Part shown: one piece after another, positions 25,857-33,645 of the stretch | Position numbering within the stretch: the stretch's first letter is position 1 | Layout: each line of letters begins with the position of its first letter | Assembly: GCA_016706275.1 (NCBI GenBank) | Contig: JADJJY010000002.1 | Span: 1 to 64,000, forward strand | DNA: 64,000 bases | Reading direction: 5' to 3' | Source: Chloracidobacterium sp. | Lineage (GTDB): Bacteria; Acidobacteriota; Blastocatellia; Pyrinomonadales; Pyrinomonadaceae | Translations under genes and position numbers: made by a program | The notes under the pieces: generated by a model | Databases searched by the model: none | What the model saw: the letters and a program-made list of their open reading frames with translations, nothing else | Told to the model about the DNA's origin: nothing

Positions 25857-26801
25857 CTAAGCACCGGTAGTTTCTTTTACGAAGAGTTCTTCGAGCGACT
25901 GTTTCACAGGCTGGATAGATGTCAGGCTGCCGCCGGCTTCGCGGGTTATCTTTAGGACGGCATCGATGTCCGTCTCGTCTAAAATTTGGATATTTGCTCC
26001 GTTTGGTTTTGAGATAATGGACGCACCCGCGATGAACTCGACTGCTTCGCGTATGGCATCGGCCCTAATTCCCTGAACGCTCACCTCTAACACTCGCTCT
26101 TCGCCGCTACTCGCCAACAGGTCACTCAGATTGCCGTTTGCCGCGAGTTTTCCGTTGCGTAAGATCGCGACCTCGTCGCAAAGTGCCTCGATGTCCGACA
26201 AAATGTGCGTGGACATAAAAATGGTGACGCCTTTCTCACGTAGCCCGGCGATCAACTCACGGATCTCGCGGCGTCCGACAGGGTCGAGGCCGCTCATCGG
26301 CTCATCCATAAAGACGATCTCGGGTTCGTTGATGAGCGACTGGGCTAGTCCGACGCGTTGGAGCATGCCTTTGGAGTACTTTCTAAGCTGTTTTTTCCAG
26401 TCTTTTTCCTGAAGCCCGACCGACGTTAGCAATTCCTCTGTCCGCAACCGACGTTTAGCGGCGTCGTATCCGAAAAGCCGTCCGAAATGATCCATCAGTT
26501 CGATCGCGGTAAGATAATCATAGAAATAGGGATTTTCAGGACAGTAGCCGATACGGCTGTGCATCTGCACGTCCGAAATATCGCTTCCGAGTATTTTTGC
26601 CGACCCCTCTGTGGGGAAGATAAGGCTCATCAATAATTTGATCGTCGTCGTTTTGCCCGCGCCATTGCCGCCGAGAAAACCAAAGATCTGGCCGCCGCGT
26701 ACGTTTAAGCTGAGCCCGTCGAGAGCCCGTACCCGCTTCTTTCTCCAAAAGCCGGTCTCATAGTCTTTTGACAGATCGATGATCTCTACAACGTATTCCA
26801 T
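25857..26801 (-). CDS. ABC-2 type transporter ATP-binding protein
   Basis: 314 residues. Walker A is GGNGAGKTTTIK at about 43-54, the ABC signature is LRKYSKGMLQRVGLAQSL, Walker B is IVFMDEPMSGLDP, and the H-loop is STHILSD. Together with the permease gene it forms a bacitracin/NosFY-style exporter energised in the cytoplasm. It is the last gene of a three-gene unit, 1 base after the TPR gene. The C-terminal extension (after about 220) is typical of the DrrA-like subgroup. The substrate cannot be told from sequence. Confidence 0.92.
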   Translation of the reverse strand: MEYVVEIIDLSKDYETGFWRKKRVRALDGLSLNVRGGQIFGFLGGNGAGKTTTIKLLMSLIFPTEGSAKILGSDISDVQMHSRIGYCPENPYFYDYLTAIELMDHFGRLFGYDAAKRRLRTEELLTSVGLQEKDWKKQLRKYSKGMLQRVGLAQSLINEPEIVFMDEPMSGLDPVGRREIRELIAGLREKGVTIFMSTHILSDIEALCDEVAILRNGKLAANGNLSDLLASSGEERVLEVSVQGIRADAIREAVEFIAGASIISKPNGANIQILDETDIDAVLKITREAGGSLTSIQPVKQSLEELFVKETTGA

Positions 26802-26802
26802 A

Positions 26803-27741
26803 CTATTTCTGGGGCAGCCCCGTGCGTTCAGGGTCGAGTGTGACGCGGCAACTTTCCTTATCGAGCAGATAAGGTACTCCTGTCGGATCGACTAGCCGGT
26901 TCGCGTTATCGAGCTTGAATTCACGTCCTTCGGGCAGCCGGACATTGCGAAGCATTGGTAGTATATCGACGAGAGAATTCACGCACCTTGCATTTTGCTC
27001 CTTTGATTCGCTTAATACCTTATCGATCGCATCGCGCTCGTCCATCGAATCTAAGTCTTTTAGGCTCCGGTCGGCGGTGTTCCTGACTTGCTCGTCTTCG
27101 CTCGTCGCAAGCATCTCACTATAGATTGCCCGTGCAGTTTGGCGGCTGCCGCCTTCGGTCTTCATTGAGGCCGCCATCATTCGCATAAAGGGCGACGCAC
27201 CGTGAATATTCGAACCTTTTTCGTAGATCTCAGATGCCTTGTCAAATTGTCCAAGCCGCCAATAGATATAGCCGAGATGTTGGTACAGCCGCCAGTAATC
27301 TGGATTATTAACGATGCCCTTGCTGGCGATATTGATGGCTTGTTGAGGGTCGATCGCCGGCAGCACTACGGCTCCGTAGGAATAAGCGGCTATGAAATGC
27401 GGATCTAGATCGGTCGCATTTTCAAGCATCGGATAGAGCAACCTGGCGTTTAATCCACGCAGGTCGTTTAGGTCGATCGTCTTGTCCCCTTGGCTCAATA
27501 GCTTATCGCCGACATACTGTAGCGAACGCATGAAATAATAATCGGCAATTAACCCTTCGGTTCCAAACGCATATCCGCGAAGGTCAGAGCCGTTAATATT
27601 CAGATCTGCATCCACGTATCCAAAAGGTAGCGGAGGACGTTTTGCCTCGACGAATCCGCTCAGTGAAATAACAGCCGCAAAACCCGCGATAAGTATCACG
27701 GCGGGCATCACAATGCTGGTAAGTGCATTTTTTTGCATCAC
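26803..27741 (-). CDS. Membrane-anchored TPR protein of the ABC operon
   Basis: 312 residues. There is an N-terminal transmembrane or uncleaved signal segment at about 9-31, then a soluble, probably periplasmic region. Helical repeats in the middle (PDYWRLYQHLGYIYWRLGQF and FDKASEIYEKGS) are TPR-like. Two cysteines at the C-terminal side could pair. It overlaps the permease stop by 4 bases and is followed 1 base later by the ATPase, so it is probably an accessory subunit of that exporter. No named family is recognised. Confidence 0.75.
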   Translation of the reverse strand: MMQKNALTSIVMPAVILIAGFAAVISLSGFVEAKRPPLPFGYVDADLNINGSDLRGYAFGTEGLIADYYFMRSLQYVGDKLLSQGDKTIDLNDLRGLNARLLYPMLENATDLDPHFIAAYSYGAVVLPAIDPQQAINIASKGIVNNPDYWRLYQHLGYIYWRLGQFDKASEIYEKGSNIHGASPFMRMMAASMKTEGGSRQTARAIYSEMLATSEDEQVRNTADRSLKDLDSMDERDAIDKVLSESKEQNARCVNSLVDILPMLRNVRLPEGREFKLDNANRLVDPTGVPYLLDKESCRVTLDPERTGLPQK

Positions 27742-28532
27742 TTAAAATTACGCCGAGTGAACACTAGCACCGTTATGGTCAACAGAATAATGTCGTAGAC
27801 CACCGCATAAAGGATCGAGCCGCCGACCATCGACGCCGGTGGCATCATGCCATTTGACGTTTCGGTAATAAAGCTAAAATGCGAAAGGTTTGGCAGCAGA
27901 TAATAGATACCTTCAAAGACTCCGCGTGCGACGGTAGAATTCATTCCTTGTGCTAGTTCGCACAAACTCGTGCTGAAATTACCGATGATAAATACAAAAA
28001 ATGTTAGCAAGGCGGACAGAGCCGGGGTCGAGAACGATGAGAACATGATCGCGACCGCGGTGACGATCGTCAGTTCAAAGAATATTAGCAGAACTGCGGG
28101 CCAAATTTTGCCAGCTAGCGAAGCGTTGCCAACATAGAGCAGCGCCAAAGAAACCCCGACGCCCATGATCGCGACGTTTACGAGAAGCGTCAGGCAGAGG
28201 CCGATGTATTTGCCGATGATAAACTCGCCGCGGCCGATGGGTTTGGAGAATATCGAGTAGACGGTTCGCTTTTCGATCTCTTTCCAAACCAAACTGACGC
28301 CGACGAATATAGAGATAAAGGTTCCGAAAATGAGCAAAACGCTGAGGCCGAGATTGACGATGACGCGAGATTCTTGTCCGGCGGACAGTTCGCTCAAAAA
28401 TATCGCACTAGCCGTAATAAGGAGAACGAAAAGGATCAAATTGTATAAGATCCTATCCCGAACTGCCTCGCGAAAGGCATTCCTTGATATGGTTAGAATT
28501 CGCGATGGTAAACGGGCACTTTCGTTCGCCAT
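27738..28532 (-). CDS. ABC-2 family transporter permease
   Basis: 264 residues with six hydrophobic segments and the arrangement of NosY-like permeases. The first words are NAFREAVRDRILYNLILF, then ESRVIVNLGLSVLLIFGTFISIFVGVSL broken by loops, and KEIEKRTVYSIFSKPIGRGEFIIGKY, the cytoplasmic coupling region shared by this family. It is first gene of the exporter unit. Upstream, at 28589-28603 in the gap, is a GTTTAACACGTTTAA motif also found at 47578-47592. Confidence 0.88.
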   Translation of the reverse strand: MANESARLPSRILTISRNAFREAVRDRILYNLILFVLLITASAIFLSELSAGQESRVIVNLGLSVLLIFGTFISIFVGVSLVWKEIEKRTVYSIFSKPIGRGEFIIGKYIGLCLTLLVNVAIMGVGVSLALLYVGNASLAGKIWPAVLLIFFELTIVTAVAIMFSSFSTPALSALLTFFVFIIGNFSTSLCELAQGMNSTVARGVFEGIYYLLPNLSHFSFITETSNGMMPPASMVGGSILYAVVYDIILLTITVLVFTRRNFK

Positions 28533-28626
28533 TTTGTGTTAACTGGTAGCTTTAACTCTCGTAGAATACAGGATTCGAGCAAAAACAGTTTAACACGTTT
28601 AATTAATTTTTCTAGCTTGTGGGCAG

Positions 28627-30597
28627 TTAATTGAGAGGTGGTTTGTCGATATATTCATAGACGGCATTTTCCGGTATCAATTCCGCAGGCGGGTCGATAT
28701 TCGCATCTTGTTTTGCCGCATAAAATGCCGCAGTGCTGCCTTTTTGAATAAGGATCTGCCACCCGTTCGCCTGTCCGGCGTCGATCGATCGAGCAAATTC
28801 CATCTCACGATCCGCTTCTGCCTGTTTCCGCTGGTCACACATAAATGTTGCAAACCGGACCCGCATAAACACGGAATTTGGAAAGATGCGAACTGCGTCG
28901 GCAAGAGTTTTCTCTGCGGCTATGGCATCTCCCGATAGAAGTTCGAATTTTGCAAGTTGCGAGTATGTAACCGTAACGCCAATGCCCCTATCGATGCCGA
29001 TCCTGAGCATCTTTGCTGCAGTTTCGTTATCGCTATCAAAATTACTGCGGTTGGCAAAATAATAGTAAGCTGAGGCGTTGTCAGGGTCTAACCGTATAGC
29101 CGTACGGAAAAGCTCGGCTGCAGCGGTATTATCAGCCGCCCTTTCTGCTTGGTAGAGATAATATTCAGCAACTGCTTTTGGAGCGGCAAAGACTATTAGA
29201 ATCACGGCGGCTGTCAACGAAGAAATAAACATGATTTTCGACGGTTTTATCGTCGGGGACGCCGTTATCGATTTTGTGCAGCTCTTTGTTAGTTCATAGA
29301 CCCCCACCGCCATGACCATTACGAAAACAACGCCGTTTTGCGTCGCCCGAAACGAGAACGAACTTACCATCGAGCTGATCGCGAAGCCCGACACGCCTGC
29401 AATAGCGGCCCAAAGCATTGGTGACAGCTTAAACTCCTTTCTTATGAACACCTTAACCGCCAAAAAGATAAAGCTGCCGAATACAGCGGCAAAAAGCATT
29501 ATTCCGACGATGCCTAACTCAGCAAAGATTTGCAATACCTCGTTATGAGCTCGTTCGAACATGTAATCCTGGCCGTACTCAGGTGTGCGATCATCCGGCC
29601 TCGCGGCGGCAAATGTTGTTCGGGAATCATTAAAGGCCACACCAAAATTTCCTGATCCAACGCCGAGAAACCAGTGATCGGCAGCCATTTTCATGCCAAC
29701 CTGCCACACGTATACTCTGAACATTGAGGTATCGCGGGTCTTGTCTGCTTTACCGGAGATGTAATCTGCGGTCGACGGGATCGTCGAAAATGCCGAAAAT
29801 GCAACTTGGACGACGATCGTGAATACAAGCCAGATCGTTGCCCGGACCAAAACCTTTCTTCTGAAGGCCTTATGTGAAAAGAGGATACTTCCGCCAAATA
29901 AAATGAAATGAGCGGCAATGCCGGCGACAAATGCGCCTTTGCTCAATGAAAGCATTACGGCCAGCCATGCGAGCATCCAGATGATAGCGGTTGTAATTGA
30001 CGCGATCCGCCGGCGAGCATAGATCGAGGCAATACAGATCAAAGGAGCCGCAGTCAGGGCGAGTTCCGCAAACTTGGCGTACCTGACGCGAATGATGCCC
30101 TGGGCTATCAAAAAATCAGTTATCGATGCGAAATCAACGATCGCGAGCAGTCCGAGAATGCCACACGCAATGGAAAACGTGGCAAGAATTACTTTAATAC
30201 CCGCATTAGCCCGCAGTAATTGCAGAAATGCGGAAAATATTGCCGCGTAGATCGCCCAGACTAATGTTTGAAAGAGAGCCGTCAAAGGCAGCGGTGCCCA
30301 AGCGGCCGAAACGCCGCTCCACACAATGAAAAGAAGGCTGCAGATGACGGCAAAGCGAAAATTAGATCTCTCAAGGCTAATGTAAGTGCCATGGGTCTTT
30401 TTATATACCCAAACAAAGAACGGGATCGCAAAAATGCCGATAAGGAGTTCGACCTTCCAAGGCTGATTTGCTATAGCTTGCGGCCGCGGTGTTGAGAAAA
30501 GGGCCGATAGCAAAATGATCGCAAGAGCGGCCGACGTTACGACGAATGCCGAGGGATATTGCGATCGTAGATCTATGCTTGGCGGATGATTTTTCAT
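28627..30597 (-). CDS. O-antigen ligase/Wzy_C family protein with TPR tail
   Basis: About 656 residues from ATG 30595-30597 (MKNHPPSIDLRS); an in-frame ATG at 30648 adds 17 unconvincing residues. Residues up to about 450 hold about 12 membrane segments with the large periplasmic loop of WaaL/Wzy/PglL proteins. The loop includes the Wzy_C signature RAHNEVLQIFAELGIVG at about 350. The C-terminal 190 residues are TPR-like (AAELFRTAIRLDPDNASAYYYF). Members ligate glycans to lipid A, polymerise repeat units or O-glycosylate proteins. It lies directly downstream of two pilin genes, so pilin glycosylation is a reasonable guess but unproven. Confidence 0.82.
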   Translation of the reverse strand: MKNHPPSIDLRSQYPSAFVVTSAALAIILLSALFSTPRPQAIANQPWKVELLIGIFAIPFFVWVYKKTHGTYISLERSNFRFAVICSLLFIVWSGVSAAWAPLPLTALFQTLVWAIYAAIFSAFLQLLRANAGIKVILATFSIACGILGLLAIVDFASITDFLIAQGIIRVRYAKFAELALTAAPLICIASIYARRRIASITTAIIWMLAWLAVMLSLSKGAFVAGIAAHFILFGGSILFSHKAFRRKVLVRATIWLVFTIVVQVAFSAFSTIPSTADYISGKADKTRDTSMFRVYVWQVGMKMAADHWFLGVGSGNFGVAFNDSRTTFAAARPDDRTPEYGQDYMFERAHNEVLQIFAELGIVGIMLFAAVFGSFIFLAVKVFIRKEFKLSPMLWAAIAGVSGFAISSMVSSFSFRATQNGVVFVMVMAVGVYELTKSCTKSITASPTIKPSKIMFISSLTAAVILIVFAAPKAVAEYYLYQAERAADNTAAAELFRTAIRLDPDNASAYYYFANRSNFDSDNETAAKMLRIGIDRGIGVTVTYSQLAKFELLSGDAIAAEKTLADAVRIFPNSVFMRVRFATFMCDQRKQAEADREMEFARSIDAGQANGWQILIQKGSTAAFYAAKQDANIDPPAELIPENAVYEYIDKPPLN

Positions 30598-30662
30598 TCG
30601 AGAAGGGCAGGGCATCCAAGTGAGGACGGCGTAATTGTAACACAACAAAATTAAAGCAAAAA

Positions 30663-30689
30663 AAGGGAACTCCGATATGGAATTCCCTT
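30663..30689 (-). terminator. Intrinsic terminator after the second pilin gene
   Basis: Stem AAGGGAATTCC / GGAGTTCCCTT with one mismatch and a short loop, followed on the minus strand by a run of seven T. It lies between the pilin stop (30713) and the ligase start. Confidence 0.85.
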
Positions 30690-30712
30690 CGTTAAAAAGA
30701 TCCAGTAAATGT

Positions 30713-31228
30713 TTAGTTAGACAGTGGCGTTGCGGTTGCGACGGTTGTCGCGGTGTAGGCTGTTCCCAGACTGCCGGCGGTTGCGTCAGCCATCATTACG
30801 CCCTCGGTGGCGATACCAAAGCGTCGTGCTCCGGTCTGTGTAACACCTGATGTAGTGGTTGGGTTTGCCGAAAAAAAGAATGTTGCGGGCACACTTGCTG
30901 ACGATGCGACGCGGCCACCCACAAAATTGTATCCGCTCTTTGTGCCGGTTCCGAGAACGGCGTCTATCAGTCCGGGCGTTCTAAGTGTCGTAAGTGCGAC
31001 CGTATCACCTGTACCTGACGCAGTTCCGGCATAGTTGCCGTTGCCATACGTGGCAGAGTAGGTCATTTGTGCTCCGTGCAGCGTTCTCATTCCTGAGACG
31101 GTCGAGCCTTCGTTAGCCGAGCGGCGGGCTGCGAGTAGATTTGGTATCGCAATAGCTGCGATGATGCCGATGATGACCACAACTATCAAGAGCTCGATCA
31201 GTGAAAATCCTTTTTGATTGCTTTTCAT
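30713..31228 (-). CDS. pilA: Type IV major pilin-like prepilin (second copy)
   Basis: 171 residues from ATG 31226-31228, chosen for the AGGAG site ten bases upstream; a longer frame to 31258 has none. The class III leader is MKSNQKG with cleavage before F; Glu5 of the mature chain is in FSLIELLIVVVIIGIIAAIAIPNL. PilD-type peptidase would process it at the inner membrane. The C-terminal half is rich in T, S, G and A, and the chain ends TPLSN. It is about 65-70 percent like the neighbouring pilin by eye, most divergent after residue 60. A hairpin lies upstream (end of the first pilin transcript), so most transcription may stop before it. Confidence 0.93.
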   Translation of the reverse strand: MKSNQKGFSLIELLIVVVIIGIIAAIAIPNLLAARRSANEGSTVSGMRTLHGAQMTYSATYGNGNYAGTASGTGDTVALTTLRTPGLIDAVLGTGTKSGYNFVGGRVASSASVPATFFFSANPTTTSGVTQTGARRFGIATEGVMMADATAGSLGTAYTATTVATATPLSN

Positions 31229-31322
31229 TTCTAATTCTCCTTTCTTTAATGTGTTCAAGATAATTGCGTTCGTGGTAATTACCTTATTTGCGTATCCTGA
31301 TGTTTTAAGTGTGGAAGTTAGA

Positions 31323-31358
31323 AAGCGGGAAACATCTACTTTGAAATGTTTCCCGCTT
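31323..31358 (-). terminator. Terminator/attenuator between the two pilin genes
   Basis: A perfect 13-bp stem (AAGCGGGAAACAT at 31323-31335, complement at 31346-31358) with a 10-base loop. The trailing T-run is weak (TTCTAACTT), so partial read-through to the second pilin is possible. Confidence 0.8.
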
Positions 31359-31380
31359 GTCTGGTTAGATGTCAGCGGGA

Positions 31381-31890
31381 TTAGTTGCTGAGCGGTGTTC
31401 CTGAAGTGATCGTTACCTGCGTGAATGCTGTAGCCAAGCTGGCTGCGGTTGCATCAGCAACCAAGACGCCTTCCGTGCCGATACCGAATTTACGAGCACC
31501 GGTCTGGGTTACGCCAGAGGTGGTCGTCGGGTTAGCCGAGAAGAAGAACGTTGCAGGAAGTGTCGTTGACGAAGCTGTGCGGCCGCCGACAAAAACATAT
31601 CCGCTCTTGGTGCCTGAAGCAAGAACTGAGTCAACCAGACCCGGTGTTCCGAGAGCTGTCAAGCCTGTTCCATCAGCAGCACCTGTCGCACCGGCATAGT
31701 TGCCGCCGCCGTAGGTCGAAGCATAGGTCATCTGAGCACCGTGCAGCGTACGCATAGCCGAGATGGCTGATCCTTCGTTAGCCGACCGACGTGCGGCAAG
31801 CAGATTCGGGATCGCAATAGCAGCGATGATACCGATGATGACAACAACGATAAGAAGTTCGATAAGCGAGAAACCTTTTTGATTTTTCAT
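31381..31890 (-). CDS. pilA: Type IV major pilin-like prepilin (first copy)
   Basis: 169 residues. The leader is MKNQKG followed by FSLIELLIVVVIIGIIAAIA; Glu5 is present for assembly. Mature chain about 163 residues with the GSAISAMRTLHGAQMTYAST helix region conserved with its paralogue, ending TPLSN. The AGGAG at the 5' side is well spaced. A near-perfect sigma-54 promoter lies 66-81 bases upstream (31956-31971) and the pilR gene precedes it. The pilus would serve twitching, adhesion or DNA uptake. This copy is first behind the promoter and is the likely main pilin. Confidence 0.95.
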   Translation of the reverse strand: MKNQKGFSLIELLIVVVIIGIIAAIAIPNLLAARRSANEGSAISAMRTLHGAQMTYASTYGGGNYAGATGAADGTGLTALGTPGLVDSVLASGTKSGYVFVGGRTASSTTLPATFFFSANPTTTSGVTQTGARKFGIGTEGVLVADATAASLATAFTQVTITSGTPLSN

Positions 31891-31955
31891 GTGTAGTTCA
31901 CAATCTCCTAATTTTTTTGAATAACTATGTACCTTTCCCAGGCCGCAGTCTCTGT

Positions 31956-31971
31956 TACAAGTGCCGTGCCA
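31956..31971 (-). promoter_or_regulatory. Sigma-54 promoter of the pilin genes
   Basis: On the minus strand the sequence is TGGCACG-GCAC-TTGTA, matching the -24/-12 consensus TGGCACG-N4-TTGCW except for one base. A start about 12 bases downstream leaves a leader of about 54 bases before the pilin ATG. Confidence 0.85.
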
Positions 31972-32101
31972 TTCGCATTAGTGACGGGGAGAATAGACGT
32001 AAGATGTTGAAAACAAAGGGTATGTGGATGTAGGGAAAGTCGTGGGCAGAAGTGGCTACCGTGTGAACGATCGCCCAAATAACAGTTTTTTGTTAGTTTC
32101 T

Positions 32102-32120
32102 AATGACAAAAAATGTCATT
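32102..32120. promoter_or_regulatory. TGACA/TGTCA palindrome, possible PilR site
   Basis: A perfect inverted repeat AATGACA-N5-TGTCATT about 130 bases upstream of the sigma-54 boxes. PilR of other bacteria binds TGTC-type words at upstream activator positions, so this is a candidate enhancer. It could alternatively be a weak pilR terminator. Confidence 0.5.
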
Positions 32121-32155
32121 GATGGCGGGATTTGTCTGCTATTTGCCCAAAACTA

Positions 32156-33550
32156 TCAGTCCGAACTGCGCATTTGAGCGGAAAGAGAGCGGATATTGTG
32201 TTTGTCGAGCAAATGCCGCAGGGATCGCACAGGCATCTGTAACAGATCGGCGGCTTTCGTTTGGTTGCCGCCTGATTGGCGTAGAGCCTCGACAACATAT
32301 GTCTTTTCGAGGTTGTCGAGATGTGTCGTGAGATTGATGCCGGTGTCGGGCAGGTCGAACTCAGCTTTTATACGCTGTGGGTTGTAATTGGAGATATGGT
32401 CCGGCAACTGCTCGGCCTGGATCTCGTTTGAGCGTTCAAGGGCGACCGCACGTTCTATTGTGTGCTCTAGTTCTCGTACATTACCGTGCCATGCATAACT
32501 TTCAAGCATTTGTGCGACTTTTGGCGAGATGGACAGATCCTTGCCGGTCTGATCGCAGAACTTTTTAAGAAAATACGCGATGAGTTCGGGGATGTCTTCG
32601 GGTTTGTCGCGGAGCGGCGGCAGTTCGATAGGGATTACCGATATGCGATAGAAAAGGTCCTCGCGAAACGTGCCGTCCTCTGTCATCTGTTTTAGGTCGC
32701 GGTTTGTCGCCGCTATGACGCGAGCGTCGATCGCAAGCTCATCGTGGGCACCAACAGGGCGTACGCGGCGTTCCTGCAGCACCCTGAGGAGCTTGACCTG
32801 CATTGCCGGGGACATCTCGCCTATCTCATCTAAAAAGATGGTCCCGCCGTTTGCGGCCTCAAACAGGCCTTTACGATTTGTATTAGCACCGGTGAAGGCA
32901 CCTTTAATATAGCCAAACAGCTCTGATTCAAGCAGAGTTTCAGTAAATGCCCCGCAGTTGATCGAAATAAAGGGCTTTTCGGCACGCGGGCTTAGATCGT
33001 GTATAGCACGCGCGACTAGTTCTTTACCTGTACCGCTTTCGCCGGTGATGAGTACCGTCGATTGTACTTCGGCGACAGTCTCGATCATTTGGTAGATCGC
33101 GGTCATTTTCGACGACGAGCCTACGATGTTCTTAATGCTGCCTCGATCACGCTGGGCACGTTTGAAGGCTCGATTCTCATCGATCAGCGCTTGTTTTTCA
33201 AGCGTTTTTCGGACGATGAGCTTTAGTTCCTCAACGTCAAAAGGCTTTTGTATAAAATCGTCAGCACCGAGCTTGAATGCTTCGCGGGCAGTTTCGACCG
33301 AGGCAAAAGCGGTCATTAGGATAACGCCGAGATCTGGTGACGTCTCACGCACTGCCCGTAACATCTCGATACCGTCCATATCAGGCATCTTGACGTCGGA
33401 TATAATAATGTCTGCCGGCTCAGCCTTTAGGGCTTCGAGAGCCTGACGGCCATTCATCGCCGTGCGGATATTATTACCTTGTTCCTCAAACACGAGGCTT
33501 AAGAGTTGTCGATAACTTTGTTCGTCGTCAACGATCAGTATATTTGCCAT
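32156..33550 (-). CDS. pilR: Sigma-54-dependent response regulator PilR
   Basis: 464 residues, NtrC-type. The receiver has acidic residues VDDE at 8-11 and the phospho-Asp52 in ISDVKMPD, with conserved T and K further on. The AAA+ domain has Walker A GESGTGKE, the sigma-54 contact loop GAFTGA at about 214-219, Walker B TIFLDEIGE and the sensor GNVRELEH. The C-terminal Fis-like helix-turn-helix reads GGNQTKAADLLQMPVRSLRHLL. The gene sits between pilS and the sigma-54-driven pilin, the usual PilSR arrangement, and lies 95 bases after pilS. Confidence 0.93.
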   Translation of the reverse strand: MANILIVDDEQSYRQLLSLVFEEQGNNIRTAMNGRQALEALKAEPADIIISDVKMPDMDGIEMLRAVRETSPDLGVILMTAFASVETAREAFKLGADDFIQKPFDVEELKLIVRKTLEKQALIDENRAFKRAQRDRGSIKNIVGSSSKMTAIYQMIETVAEVQSTVLITGESGTGKELVARAIHDLSPRAEKPFISINCGAFTETLLESELFGYIKGAFTGANTNRKGLFEAANGGTIFLDEIGEMSPAMQVKLLRVLQERRVRPVGAHDELAIDARVIAATNRDLKQMTEDGTFREDLFYRISVIPIELPPLRDKPEDIPELIAYFLKKFCDQTGKDLSISPKVAQMLESYAWHGNVRELEHTIERAVALERSNEIQAEQLPDHISNYNPQRIKAEFDLPDTGINLTTHLDNLEKTYVVEALRQSGGNQTKAADLLQMPVRSLRHLLDKHNIRSLSAQMRSSD

Positions 33551-33645
33551 TTAGATGTTTGGTCGGCTGAAAAAGAGTCGAGGAACACGTTTGTTGCCTC
33601 TTTACTATATTTTCACAGAATTACGCCCGCCAATTCAAGCTGTAT

